A stretch of 64,000 bases of DNA from Haloferula luteola (GTDB taxonomy: Bacteria; Verrucomicrobiota; Verrucomicrobiia; Verrucomicrobiales; Akkermansiaceae). Where the stretch lies: contig NZ_JACHFD010000010.1 of the NCBI RefSeq assembly GCF_014201715.1, positions 1 to 64,000 on the forward strand. The letters run 5' to 3'. Under the pieces are notes generated by a model. That model did not search any database. It saw only the letters and a list, made by a program, of their open reading frames with translations, and was not told the DNA's origin. This document shows positions 18,242-26,927 of the stretch, piece after piece (the first letter of the stretch is position 1; every line of letters begins with the position of its first letter). The translations under genes were made by a program, and so were the position numbers.

Positions 18242-19081
18242 ATGCCTGTCCTCGACCACCGCAGCATCCCCGATTTCCCGATTGGAAATCGTCCCCTTCG
18301 AGACCACCACCGAGCCTGGGGTTCCCGCTGGAGCTTTCATCCTCACGCCTGGATCTCTCCAAACGACCTCGCAGAGCTCAAGACAAGCGGCGCCCATTCT
18401 TTGATGGACGCCTCGGGTACCCGCCTCGCTTGGCTGGAAACATCCTCCGCTTCTGACGACTCCAAGCTTCCCGCGCAGGAGTCTTTCCTCATCGTCCACT
18501 CTTGGGACCTGCTACGGGCTCAAGAACTCTACGTTGGTGCGATGGAGGCCGACCTCGAGACCATGGCCACCCTTCGCTCGACTGGTCAAATTCACCCTCT
18601 CGCCGTCATCGATGGAGCGGTGGTGATCGGTCCTGGAACGCGCATCCTTCCTGGAGTCGTCATCGAGGGCAATGTGGTCATCGGCTCCGATTGCAAAATT
18701 GGCCCCAACTGCTACCTGCGGGGGAGCACTTCGATTGGCGACCGCTGCCACGTCGGAAATGCTGTTGAAATCAAGAATTCCATCCTGCTCTCCGGCACCA
18801 ACGTCGGACACCTGTCCTACGTCGGCGACTCGATTCTCGGCGAAAAAGTCAATTTGGGTGCCGGCACGGTGACCTCCAATCTGCGCCACGATGGCAAAAA
18901 CCATCGGACCCTGATCGACGGCTCTCTCGTTGATACCGGTCGCCGGAAATTCGGCACGATCATCGGCGATGGCGTCCACACCGGCATTCACACATCCATT
19001 TATCCCGGCCGAAAATTGGGCACGGGCACCTCGACTCTCCCGGGACAAATCGTCAAAACTGACCTCCCCAGCTCACTCTAA
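18242..19081 (+). CDS. Stand-alone GlmU-type acetyltransferase (archaeal-like left-handed beta helix)
   Basis: 279 residues. Residues about 115-270 form a left-handed beta-helix of hexapeptide repeats (VVIGPGTRILPG, VVIGSDCKIGPNCYLR). The segment GHLSYVGDS holds a His (190) at the place of the GlmU catalytic His, and VNLGAGTVTSNLRHDGKN plus DTGRRKFGTIIGDG match the archaeal sugar-1-phosphate nucleotidylyltransferase/acetyltransferase style better than the E. coli GlmU NYDG form. The N-terminal 110 residues are far too short for the uridylyltransferase domain; SWDLLRAQ looks like its last remnant. Lying between glmM and glmS, it should acetylate glucosamine-1-phosphate; a separate uridylyltransferase must be encoded elsewhere. 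Confidence 0.82.
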   Translation: MPVLDHRSIPDFPIGNRPLRDHHRAWGSRWSFHPHAWISPNDLAELKTSGAHSLMDASGTRLAWLETSSASDDSKLPAQESFLIVHSWDLLRAQELYVGAMEADLETMATLRSTGQIHPLAVIDGAVVIGPGTRILPGVVIEGNVVIGSDCKIGPNCYLRGSTSIGDRCHVGNAVEIKNSILLSGTNVGHLSYVGDSILGEKVNLGAGTVTSNLRHDGKNHRTLIDGSLVDTGRRKFGTIIGDGVHTGIHTSIYPGRKLGTGTSTLPGQIVKTDLPSSL

Positions 19082-19096
19082 TTTCTTTCTCACATC

Positions 19097-20938
19097 ATGT
19101 GCGGCATCGTCGGATACATCGGTAAAGCCTCCGCCCCCTCCATTCTCATCAACGGCCTTCGCCGCCTCGAATATCGCGGCTACGATTCTGCAGGTCTTGC
19201 CGTGCTGGAGGATGGCCGGGTGATTGTCAGCAAAGCCCCGGGGAAAGTTGCCTCCCTTCACGAAAAGGCCCGACACGATTGGCCCGCGGAACGATTTGCC
19301 CGCTGCAATACCGGCATCGCCCACACCCGCTGGGCCACTCACGGCCCGCCAACTGAAATCAACGCTCACCCGCACCTTGATGAAAGCGGCGACATCGCGC
19401 TCGTGCACAATGGCATCATTGAGAATTATCGATCTCTGCGAACCCGCCTCGAATCGAAAGGGCATCACTTCTACTCCGAGACGGACACTGAAGTCCTCTC
19501 CCATCTGATTGGCGACAACGATAAGGGCGATTTGTTCCAAGCCGTTTGCGATGCCCTCCATCAAGTGGAAGGCACCTTCGGCATCGCCGTGGTCTCCGCA
19601 CGCGAACCCGATCGCATCATCACCGCACGCCGCGGCAGCCCGATTGTGATCGGAGTCGGCGACGGTGAAACTATCATCGCATCCGACGCCTCCGCGATCA
19701 TCTCCCACACCCGGCAGGTGATCTATCTGGAGGACAATGACATCGCCATCGTCACGGCCGATCATGTCGAAATTCGCGATCTTGATCAGGTTCCGGTGAC
19801 CCGCGAGGTGGCGGAACTCGGCTTCGATGCCGAAGCGGCGGAAAAAGGAGGCTTTGAGCATTTCATGCTCAAGGAGATCCATGAGCAGCCCGATGCCCTG
19901 CGCAACGCCATTCGTGGCCGACTCGACTTCAACCTCGGCTCGTCGGTGCTCTCGGGCATGGGATCGTCTGCTCGCGACCTCGCGGAAATTCAGCGGGTGG
20001 TCATGGTCGGCTGTGGAACCTCCCTTCACGCAGGGCTCGTCGGTGAGTACGCCTTTGAAGACCTCGCCGATGTCCACGCGGAGGTTCAACAAGCCGCTGA
20101 ATTCCGATACCGCAACCCCCTCATCACTCGTAGCGATCTCGTCGTTGCCATTTCACAGTCTGGAGAAACGGCCGACACCTTGGCTGCCGTCCGTGAGGCC
20201 AATCAGAAAGGCGCCTTTGTGATGGGACTGTGTAACGTCGTCGGTTCCACCATTTCCCGGGAAACGGGACGCGGCGTGTATTTGCACGCAGGGCCTGAAA
20301 TCTCCGTGGCATCGACCAAGGCCTTCACCTGCCAGGTGGCGGTGCTCCTCATGATGGCTCTCAAACTCGGTCGAGGTCGACGCTTCTCCCGCGAAGAAGG
20401 AACGCGCCTCGCCCGGGAAATCGAGAGACTCCCCGAACTGGTCGAGAAGGTCGTGACCCAAAGTGCCCGTATCGCAGATATCGCCAAGCGATACGCAGAC
20501 CACGAACACACCTTCTTCATTGGGCGGGGATATCTCTACCCGGTGGCCCTGGAGGGAGCCCTCAAACTCAAAGAGATCTCGTACATTCACGCCGAAGGCT
20601 ACCACGCCGCCGAGCTCAAGCATGGCCCGATTGCCTTGCTGGTCGAAGGCACCCCTGTCATCGCACTCGCCAACGATATCCCAGGCAAAGACAAGACCCT
20701 AGGGAATGTTGAAGAGTGCCGGGCACGTGGCGCTCGCATCCTCGGCGTCATCACAGAAGGAGACCACGAAGCCGCGGAATTCATGGACGACGTCATTGAG
20801 ATCCCCGCCTGCCATCCTCTGGTCTCCACCATTCCGACCGCCGTCGCCCTGCAGCTCCTCTCCTACCACATTGCCCGCCACCGCGGCTGCGAAATCGACC
20901 AACCCCGGAACCTCGCGAAGTCCGTCACCGTCGAATAG
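19097..20938 (+). CDS. glmS: Glutamine-fructose-6-phosphate aminotransferase (isomerizing)
   Basis: 613 residues, typical GlmS size. It makes glucosamine-6-phosphate from fructose-6-phosphate and glutamine. The N-terminal glutaminase nucleophile is Cys2 (MCGIVGYIGKA), with RRLEYRGYDSAG, HTRWATHG and HNGIIENY; two SIS sugar-isomerase domains follow (GCGTSLHAG, SQSGETADT, STKAFTCQV), and the C-terminus ends LAKSVTVE. It is the last gene of the glm cluster, 15 bases after the acetyltransferase. The short gap leaves no room for a glmS ribozyme. A strong hairpin follows. Confidence 0.97.
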   Translation: MCGIVGYIGKASAPSILINGLRRLEYRGYDSAGLAVLEDGRVIVSKAPGKVASLHEKARHDWPAERFARCNTGIAHTRWATHGPPTEINAHPHLDESGDIALVHNGIIENYRSLRTRLESKGHHFYSETDTEVLSHLIGDNDKGDLFQAVCDALHQVEGTFGIAVVSAREPDRIITARRGSPIVIGVGDGETIIASDASAIISHTRQVIYLEDNDIAIVTADHVEIRDLDQVPVTREVAELGFDAEAAEKGGFEHFMLKEIHEQPDALRNAIRGRLDFNLGSSVLSGMGSSARDLAEIQRVVMVGCGTSLHAGLVGEYAFEDLADVHAEVQQAAEFRYRNPLITRSDLVVAISQSGETADTLAAVREANQKGAFVMGLCNVVGSTISRETGRGVYLHAGPEISVASTKAFTCQVAVLLMMALKLGRGRRFSREEGTRLAREIERLPELVEKVVTQSARIADIAKRYADHEHTFFIGRGYLYPVALEGALKLKEISYIHAEGYHAAELKHGPIALLVEGTPVIALANDIPGKDKTLGNVEECRARGARILGVITEGDHEAAEFMDDVIEIPACHPLVSTIPTAVALQLLSYHIARHRGCEIDQPRNLAKSVTVE

Positions 20939-20996
20939 TCACCGACTGAGATCCGATCGGAAAGGACTCCCTCTCTACCCCCTCCTGAAAAATCAA

Positions 20997-21042
20997 TCCC
21001 CGGACGTCGGTGGGGGTCACCAGCGTCCGGGGACTTTCATTT
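20997..21042 (+). terminator. Long hairpin terminator after glmS
   Basis: A perfect 10-bp outer stem (TCCCCGGACG at 20997, CGTCCGGGGA ending 21033) with an inner GGTG/CACC stem, followed by CTTTCATTT. It lies 58 bases past the glmS stop. The T-tract is imperfect, but the stem is very stable; intrinsic termination of the glm operon is the simplest reading. Confidence 0.65.
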
Positions 21043-21244
21043 CGGGGGAATTGTCTTTCCGCAAGCCATTGGGGGATCGCTTGTCGTGAAAGGTGCATCC
21101 ACGATTTCCGCAGGGCGGTTCCGTGTGAAGACGTCGGGAGCATGAACGCATTTCTTCGCTCTCCTATCACGCGATCACGGATCACCAATTCCTGCATCAA
21201 TGAGGCCTTGCCGGTTTTCGTCAGCGTCCCCAGCATGCCTCCCG

Positions 21245-22054
21245 ATGCAAGGCTACCTGGATCTCCTCCGCGATGTTCTCGAGAACGGGGAGCACCGCGC
21301 CGACCGGACCGGCACGGGAACGTGGGCGGTTTTCGGGCGCCAGGTCCGCTTCGATCTGCGCCAAGGATTCCCCTGCCTCACCACCAAGAAGCTCCACCTC
21401 CGGTCCATCATTCATGAACTCCTATGGTTCCTGAAAGGCGACACCAACATTGCCTACCTCAAAGAACATGGCGTCCGCATTTGGGACGAGTGGGCAGATG
21501 AGAAGGGCGACCTAGGACCGGTGTACGGAAGACAATGGAGATCTTTCCCACGCCCCAACGGTGGCCAAGTCGATCAAATCGCCGAGCTAGTCCGCGACCT
21601 CAAAGAGAAACCCCATTCTCGCCGACATCTCGTGGTCGCCTGGAACCCGGGTGAAATTGAATCCATGGCACTGCCTCCCTGCCATTGCCTTTTCCAGTTC
21701 TTCGTCCATGAGCCCGATTCCGCACAACCCGGACTCTCCTGCCAACTTTACCAGCGCTCGGCCGATCTCTTTCTCGGAGTCCCCTTCAACATCGCTTCCT
21801 ACGCATTGTTGACGCAAATGCTGGCTCAGGTTTGCGGCTATCAAGCCCGCGAATTCATTCACACCTTCGGCGATCTCCATCTCTACCAGAACCACCTCGA
21901 CCAAGCCCGCCTCCAACTGACTCGGGATCCCCGGCCTCTGCCATCCATGCAGATCAATCCTACGGTCACCCGGCTCGAAGACTTTTCTTTCGAGGATTTC
22001 ACTCTCACCGACTACGATCCTCACCCGCACATCAAGGCTGAGGTGTCCGTCTGA
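21245..22054 (+). CDS. thyA: Thymidylate synthase
   Basis: 269 residues; ATG at 21245 gives the conserved N-terminus [16 protein letters not shown]. It methylates dUMP to dTMP using methylene-tetrahydrofolate. The catalytic Cys146 lies in [11 protein letters not shown], with the phosphate-binding [19 protein letters not shown] and the C-terminal folate region ending IKAEVSV. It is followed after 2 bases by folA, which recycles the dihydrofolate this reaction makes. The 200 bases between the glm hairpin and this start hold no other gene that I can see. Confidence 0.97.
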   Translation: MQGYLDLLRDVLENGEHRADRTGTGTWAVFGRQVRFDLRQGFPCLTTKKLHLRSIIHELLWFLKGDTNIAYLKEHGVRIWDEWADEKGDLGPVYGRQWRSFPRPNGGQVDQIAELVRDLKEKPHSRRHLVVAWNPGEIESMALPPCHCLFQFFVHEPDSAQPGLSCQLYQRSADLFLGVPFNIASYALLTQMLAQVCGYQAREFIHTFGDLHLYQNHLDQARLQLTRDPRPLPSMQINPTVTRLEDFSFEDFTLTDYDPHPHIKAEVSV

Positions 22055-22056
22055 TC

Positions 22057-22533
22057 ATGAAACTGACCGCCATTGTGGCCATGACCGCGGACCGTGTGAT
22101 CGGCCTGCAAGGCACTCTGCCTTGGCACCTTCCCGAGGACCTCGCGTTCTTCAAACGCACCACATCGGGTCATCCCATCGTCATGGGACGAACGACCTAC
22201 GAATCCATCGGCCGCCCGCTCCCGAAGCGCCGCAACCTGGTCTTGAGCCGGGATCCTTTGTGGAGCGCGCCTGGAATCGAAATTCTCCCGACTCTTAGTG
22301 CACTCGATGACCTCGATCTGGAGGAAGAAGTCTTCATCATCGGAGGTGCACAGGTCTATCGAGCTTTCCTTCCCCGGCTGGACGAGTTGCTCGTCTCGCA
22401 TGTTTTCCACGATTATCCCGGAGACACCCGTTTCCCGGAATTCGAGAATCATTTTTTGGCCCCCGAGGTTCTTGAAACCCACGATACCTTCGAAGTCCTT
22501 CGCTATCGGCGAAAGCCTCCGCTTGAAACTTGA
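22057..22533 (+). CDS. folA: Dihydrofolate reductase
   Basis: 158 residues, nearly the same length as the E. coli enzyme. It reduces dihydrofolate with NADPH. Visible are AIVAMTADRVIGLQGTLPWH, PEDLAFFKRTT, PIVMGRTTYESIGRPLP and the cofactor strand EVFIIGGAQVYRAF. It sits 2 bases after thyA, the usual functional pairing, and 24 bases before a DUF3127 gene that is probably cotranscribed. Confidence 0.96.
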   Translation: MKLTAIVAMTADRVIGLQGTLPWHLPEDLAFFKRTTSGHPIVMGRTTYESIGRPLPKRRNLVLSRDPLWSAPGIEILPTLSALDDLDLEEEVFIIGGAQVYRAFLPRLDELLVSHVFHDYPGDTRFPEFENHFLAPEVLETHDTFEVLRYRRKPPLET

Positions 22534-22557
22534 AATCCGATTCCTGAAACTCCTCCC

Positions 22558-22938
22558 ATGTCTCAGTCCTACGAGCTCACCGGCACCCTCAAAAAGCTTT
22601 TCGATACCCAAACGTTTGCCAGCGGTTTCACCAAACGGGAATTCGTCGTCGAAGTCCCCGATGGCAACTACCCGCAGATGATCAAGTTCGAGAGCGTGAA
22701 AGACAAGATCGCCCAGCTCGACAGCCTTTCCATCGGAGATGAAGTCAAAGTCCAGTTCGACATCCGCGGCAACGAGTACAAGGAGCGCTTTTACGTGAAC
22801 CTGAACGCTTGGCGCATCGAACGGGCGAGTGGTGAAACATCGGCAGCACCTGCACCTTCCGGCGGCCAAAAGGTCAACAGTTCCATGGACGCCGCTTTCG
22901 ACAACGAACCCGACGAGTCCGACGACATTCCTTTTTAA
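22558..22938 (+). CDS. DUF3127-family protein with SSB-like acidic tail
   Basis: 126 residues. Residues 1-95 match the DUF3127 style (YELTGTLKKLFDTQTFASGF, TKREFVVEV, KVQFDIRGNEYKERFYVNLNAWRIE), predicted as an OB-like small beta barrel. The rest is a flexible Ala/Ser/Gly linker ending in acidic DESDDIPF, nearly the same as the C-terminal tip of bacterial SSB, which recruits DNA repair and replication partners. The biochemical role of the family is not established to my knowledge. Position after thyA-folA fits a DNA-linked job. Confidence 0.75.
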   Translation: MSQSYELTGTLKKLFDTQTFASGFTKREFVVEVPDGNYPQMIKFESVKDKIAQLDSLSIGDEVKVQFDIRGNEYKERFYVNLNAWRIERASGETSAAPAPSGGQKVNSSMDAAFDNEPDESDDIPF

Positions 22939-22959
22939 GGCCCCTTAGGCCGGATCCCC

Positions 22960-23946
22960 TCAGGCCTCCTTCAGCCATTGCGAAGCGCGCTTGGCATAGT
23001 AGGTCATGATCATGTCTGCTCCCGCCCGCTTGATTCCCGTCAGGGACTCAAGCGCAGCAGCACGGCCGTCGATCCACCCGGCGGCGGCCGAGCTCTCAAT
23101 CATCAAATATTCGCCACTCACCTGATACGCGGCCACCGGTAAGGTGGTGCTCTCGCGCACTCGGGCAATGATATCCAAATAGGGACCCGCCGGCTTCACC
23201 AAAACCATGTCCGCACCCTCCGCCTCGTCAAGAGCCACCTCACGGATCGCTTCACGGGCATTTCCTGGATCCATTTGGTAAGTCTTCTTGTCCCCTGCCT
23301 TTGGTGCAGAATCGAGTGCTCCCCGGAAGGGGCCGTAGTAAGCAGAGGCATATTTGGCTGCGTAGCTCAGAATCGAAACCTGCTCGAACGCCTCTTGATC
23401 GAGGGCAAATCGAATCGCCGCCACCCGTCCATCCATCATGTCGCTAGGCGAGACAATGTCGGCTCCGGCATCCGCGTGACACAAAGCCTGCAGACAAAGC
23501 GCCTCGACCGTTTCATCATTCAGGATGTGCAATCCTCCCTGCTCGTCTTTCTCCACCAAACCGTCATGACCATCCGAATTGTAAGGATCCAAGGCCACAT
23601 CCGTGATCACGCACAGATCGGGTAAGGCTTCTTTCAATGCCTGGATGGCACGAGGAACCAAGCCATCTGGATTCCATGCCTCCTCGGCTCCCGGAGTCTT
23701 CAACGACTCCGCAATGGCAGGAAACAACACCACCGCAGGAACACCTGCGGCAAAAACTTCATGAGCCTCCTTCACCAGCCCGCTCAATGACCAGCGGGTG
23801 CACCCTGGCATCGACGCGATCGCAATATCCTCCGTACCATCATGCACGAACAGGGGCTGAATGAAATCCGACGGGCTAAGAGTCGTTTCCCGCACCAGGG
23901 CGCGGATGGCAGACGTGCGGCGGTTGCGGCGAGGACGTAGGTGCAT
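22960..23946 (-). CDS. hemB: Porphobilinogen synthase (5-aminolevulinate dehydratase)
   Basis: 328 residues. It joins two 5-aminolevulinates to porphobilinogen in heme synthesis. The Schiff-base lysines are Lys198 (SYAAKYASAYYGPFRGA) and Lys251 (MVLVKPAGPYLDI); PSDMMDGR is present. The region YNSDGHDGL has Asp where zinc-type enzymes have Cys, so it is likely a magnesium/potassium-type enzyme. It starts 3 bases downstream of the cysS stop and probably shares its transcript. Confidence 0.96.
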   Translation of the reverse strand: MHLRPRRNRRTSAIRALVRETTLSPSDFIQPLFVHDGTEDIAIASMPGCTRWSLSGLVKEAHEVFAAGVPAVVLFPAIAESLKTPGAEEAWNPDGLVPRAIQALKEALPDLCVITDVALDPYNSDGHDGLVEKDEQGGLHILNDETVEALCLQALCHADAGADIVSPSDMMDGRVAAIRFALDQEAFEQVSILSYAAKYASAYYGPFRGALDSAPKAGDKKTYQMDPGNAREAIREVALDEAEGADMVLVKPAGPYLDIIARVRESTTLPVAAYQVSGEYLMIESSAAAGWIDGRAAALESLTGIKRAGADMIMTYYAKRASQWLKEA

Positions 23947-23949
23947 CGA

Positions 23950-25335
23950 TCAGGCTGGTTGGATTTCGTATCCGTCGCGACCATCCTTCACCACCCACCC
24001 CTGAGCCGCAAGGGCATCCCGGAGAGCATCCGATTTGGCCCAGTCTTTTGCTTGTCGGGCCTCCCAGCGCTCCTCGGCCAGGACTCGAATCGCCTCAGGA
24101 ATCTCCGCAACTTCCTCCTTGGGCAGCTGCAACCCCAAGGCCCGCAGTACCCGATTGAATCCCGCGAGCGCCGCAGCCGCATCCGCCCCTTCCAGCTGGG
24201 CGGACTCTTTCAATCCAGTGAATAGCCCCCCGAGTGCGGCCGGAGTGTTCAGGTCGTCCATCAGTCCCTCCCAAGCCGATTGAAATGGACCGAATCCGGC
24301 GTCCGTCAGAACATGCCCCTCCCCTGCTTTTGAAGCCAGATTCCGCGCTCCTTTTGAGAGTTTCGACAAGGCTTCGCGTGCTCCTTGCAACGATTCCAGA
24401 GTGAAATTGAGAGGCTTCCGATAATGTGCACCAATCAACACGTAGCGCACCTCCATGGGGGTGTGCCCTCGCTCCGCCAAATCTTTCAAGGTATACAGAT
24501 TCCCCAAGGATTTCGACATTTTTCCTCCGTCGACCAACAGGTGAGTCGTGTGAAACCAATGCGATGCGAAATGCCCTCCGCAGGCACAACGACTTTGTGC
24601 GATCTCATTTTCATGGTGGGGAAACACCAAATCCACTCCTCCGGAATGCAGATCGAAGGATTCACCCAAGTATTCGCGAATCATCGCCGAGCACTCCAAA
24701 TGCCATCCCGGCCGACCCTCTCCCCACGGCGAGGACCAATAGTTTTCTCCATCCTCCGGCCGGCGCGCCTTCCACAGAACAAAATCTGCCACGCTGTCCT
24801 TCTCATACTCATCGGCATTCGCCCGCTGCTCCTGGGTCTTACCCAACACCAGTTCACGAGTGTCCAGATGGCTCAGGCGGCCATATTCTGGATAGGAGGC
24901 GATCCTAAAATAAACTGAACCATCCGCGGCAGCATAAGCATGTCCCTTCTCCACCAGAGCCTCAATCATCGCGATCTGCTGGGGGATGTGTTCCACCGCA
25001 CCGGGCTCAATGTGAGGAGGAAGACAGTTCAGGTCTTTGCAGTCGGCGTGGAACTTATCCTTCCATTGATCCGTGAAAGCCTTCAGCGGCATCCCCGCCG
25101 CTTGAGAATCGCGAATCGTTTTGTCGTCGACATCGGTGATGTTACGGACGTGCAACGTGCGGGTCCCGCCCGTTTCCAGCACCCGCCGAAATACGTCCTG
25201 CAAAACAAAGGTGCGGAAATTCCCAATGTGCGCCGGCCCATAAACCGTCGGTCCGCAGCAGTAGAAGCGAAACGTCGAACCATCCAATGGGCGGAGTTCC
25301 CGCGTCTCGCGGGATAGGGTGTCGAACAGGCGCAT
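23950..25335 (-). CDS. cysS: Cysteinyl-tRNA synthetase
   Basis: 461 residues, class I synthetase of usual length. The HIGH-like motif is HIGN (36-39) in CGPTVYGPAHIGN; KMSKS is at 272-276. Zinc-site residues include Cys26/27, Cys215 (HLECSAM) and His240/241 (FPHHENEIAQS). It charges tRNA-Cys. It is followed by hemB at 3 bases and preceded by a small possible lipoprotein gene. Confidence 0.97.
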   Translation of the reverse strand: MRLFDTLSRETRELRPLDGSTFRFYCCGPTVYGPAHIGNFRTFVLQDVFRRVLETGGTRTLHVRNITDVDDKTIRDSQAAGMPLKAFTDQWKDKFHADCKDLNCLPPHIEPGAVEHIPQQIAMIEALVEKGHAYAAADGSVYFRIASYPEYGRLSHLDTRELVLGKTQEQRANADEYEKDSVADFVLWKARRPEDGENYWSSPWGEGRPGWHLECSAMIREYLGESFDLHSGGVDLVFPHHENEIAQSRCACGGHFASHWFHTTHLLVDGGKMSKSLGNLYTLKDLAERGHTPMEVRYVLIGAHYRKPLNFTLESLQGAREALSKLSKGARNLASKAGEGHVLTDAGFGPFQSAWEGLMDDLNTPAALGGLFTGLKESAQLEGADAAAALAGFNRVLRALGLQLPKEEVAEIPEAIRVLAEERWEARQAKDWAKSDALRDALAAQGWVVKDGRDGYEIQPA

Positions 25336-25360
25336 GACGCCTGTTAGCGGCAGGCCGGGA

Positions 25361-25594
25361 TCATTTCAACCGCCTCTCCATGGAAAATCCACCCGTCGCA
25401 TCAATCGGAATGCGCTTCACCACCGGATCCCCGCCCACCTCGATCACCTCCACTGGAATGGAAAGCGAAACGGCAGAGGGTGCCGACACGCCAGTATGCA
25501 CCGCATTCTTTGAAAAAAATCGACTCGCACAGGCAGCACCCCCGGCTAAGACGGCCATCCCAGTGAGAAATCGGAGCAAAAACACGCCCCTCAA
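25361..25594 (-). CDS. Small putative exported protein
   Basis: 77 residues from a TTG start at 25594. The N-terminus is a signal-like hydrophobic run (FLLRFLTGMAVLAGGAAC) with a possible lipid-attached Cys. The remaining 55 residues (VEVIEVGGDPVVKRIPIDATGGF) have no family I recognise. It lies 25 bases before cysS and may be cotranscribed. It could be a real small envelope protein; the start codon and reality are moderately uncertain. Confidence 0.45.
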   Translation of the reverse strand: MRGVFLLRFLTGMAVLAGGAACASRFFSKNAVHTGVSAPSAVSLSIPVEVIEVGGDPVVKRIPIDATGGFSMERRLK

Positions 25595-25605
25595 AGAATC
25601 TCTTT

Positions 25606-25633
25606 TTGGAAAATAATCAATTCTTTTTAAATA
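25606..25633 (+). promoter_or_regulatory. Possible promoter before the two-TM protein
   Basis: In the A+T-rich divergent spacer: TTGGAA (25606-25611), 16 bases, TAAATA (25628-25633), ending 58 bases before the ATG at 25692. The match to sigma-70 elements is only fair. Confidence 0.3.
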
Positions 25634-25691
25634 TCAGTCTTTCTCCTGGGAGTTGCGAAATCTTCCAAGCCCCCCCATTCTACCTCCATCC

Positions 25692-26264
25692 ATGGCACGC
25701 CCCAACTCCACTGACGAACCCAGTCGCCGAAAACAAATCCTGGTCGGAGCCGGAGTTATTGGTTCCGTTGGCTTGGTCCTGGTGATCGCATCCCTGGGTC
25801 GATTTCTTCCCGGCGCAGTGGGCGAAGCATTCGGACTCTTATCAGGGATCGTCAGCACGCCCTTCCTGATGGAGATTTCGCTCGCAGGTCTCGGCCTCCT
25901 TGCCGTTCTCATCTTCAATCATTTCCGCCAGGTGCGTGAAGGCGATGACTACGTCTATCTGGAAGAAGTGACCGGCCCTGAAGCGGACAAACTCCCCGAA
26001 CAGGCCCGCTGGGCGACCTACTCCGAAGCCCCCCTTGAGAGCGCCTCCCTCACCCTTCGGGACGAACTGGAAGGGTGCCTAGCCATCGACGATTGGAATC
26101 GCGCATCGGAACTCCTTGCGGACATGAATCCCCAGGATCTCCACCATCCAGACATTCTTGAACTGCGTCTGCAACTCGCCGAAGCTACGCAAAAAAGCGA
26201 GCAGGTCGCGAAGATTCGCGCTCTGCTCGCCTCAACAAAAGATCTTGGGAAAGAACCTCAGTGA
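25692..26264 (+). CDS. Hypothetical membrane protein
   Basis: 190 residues from ATG 25692. Two hydrophobic helices are evident (ILVGAGVIGSVGLVLVIASLG, and MEISLAGLGLLAVLIF), followed by a cytoplasmic helical part of about 110 residues rich in Glu and Leu that could be a short TPR-like region (ELEGCLAIDDWNRASELLADMNPQ). I do not recognise the family. Its last bases overlap the convergent gene at 26258 by 7 bases. Confidence 0.65.
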   Translation: MARPNSTDEPSRRKQILVGAGVIGSVGLVLVIASLGRFLPGAVGEAFGLLSGIVSTPFLMEISLAGLGLLAVLIFNHFRQVREGDDYVYLEEVTGPEADKLPEQARWATYSEAPLESASLTLRDELEGCLAIDDWNRASELLADMNPQDLHHPDILELRLQLAEATQKSEQVAKIRALLASTKDLGKEPQ

Positions 26265-26836
26265 TGCTTTGAAGCCTCTTCGAGGAAGAGTTCGGCTAAC
26301 CGAAAACTGCGGCGGCTCAGCTCTCGAGCATCGTTGTCATTGATCAGAGCCAATCCCTCTTCGCTGACTTCAGCCAAGAAGATCTTCCACGCCTTTTTGG
26401 CAACTTGCTCAGGATCCAAAGTCGGACGCTGAGGAGGATGGGTCCGTTCCTCTCCTCGCTCCTCCCCGCCTGAACCACCTCTCCGCCGGCGGCGACGACG
26501 ACGCTTTCCGGAACCATGCTCATCCGAGCCCCCTGCTGGCTCCTCCATCACCGGAATCCGATCCCCCCGATCATCGGAATCGGAGAAGTTCTCCGCCGAT
26601 TCCGAAGAGGGTTCCCGTCTGACTTCAGAAAATTCCGGCTTGGGCGAAGCCGCCGGAGTTTCTGCTCTTTCTACCGGAACCGCCTCAGCTGCCGGAGCGG
26701 ATCCTTCCGCTTCCTCAATTTTTTTAGGCGCCTTCTTCGCCGCACGTTTGCGGGAGGATTTGCGAACGGCTTTCTTCGCCGCCTTGGGCGCGTCGCCCAC
26801 TTCAGGAGTCGGCATTTCGGAGGAATCTTCAGTCAT
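26258..26836 (-). CDS. Hypothetical charged, disordered protein downstream of the pilus operon
   Basis: 192 residues. The first 140 are low-complexity and charged: a Lys/Ala/Arg segment (KKAVRKSSRKRAAKKAPKK), an acidic Ser/Glu part, then a run of eight arginines followed by GGSGGEERGEER. The last 45 residues (KKAWKIFLAEVSEEGLALI...ELFLEEASKHH) look like a folded helical domain. Composition suggests nucleic-acid binding, as in RNase E/G tails or histone-like proteins, but there is no specific family. It follows gspG on the same strand after a large hairpin. Confidence 0.6.
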   Translation of the reverse strand: MTEDSSEMPTPEVGDAPKAAKKAVRKSSRKRAAKKAPKKIEEAEGSAPAAEAVPVERAETPAASPKPEFSEVRREPSSESAENFSDSDDRGDRIPVMEEPAGGSDEHGSGKRRRRRRRRGGSGGEERGEERTHPPQRPTLDPEQVAKKAWKIFLAEVSEEGLALINDNDARELSRRSFRLAELFLEEASKHH

Positions 26837-26871
26837 CGGCGCAAAGCAAGAGGTCTGCAGCTTACAAGGTC

Positions 26872-26905
26872 GAGAGGAATCCCTGGCGTCCAGAGGATTC
26901 CTCTC
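26872..26905 (-). terminator. Long hairpin downstream of gspG
   Basis: A perfect 11-bp stem (GAGAGGAATCC 26872-26882, GGATTCCTCTC 26895-26905) with an inner CTGG/CCAG stem, one bulged base and a 3-base loop. It lies 22 bases past the gspG stop. In the minus direction only a weak T-rich stretch follows (GACCTTGT), so it may act as partial terminator or mRNA 3' protector. Confidence 0.55.
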
Positions 26906-26927
26906 ACCGAGAGCGGCTTGTCAGGAA

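Noticed and set aside
17099-18499. 466-residue frame antisense to glmM
   Set aside because: Shadow of glmM, which has all its catalytic motifs; the antisense product has no domain and a biased composition.
19082-19096. glmS ribozyme/riboswitch
   Set aside because: Only 15 bases separate glmS from the previous gene, far too few for the ribozyme.
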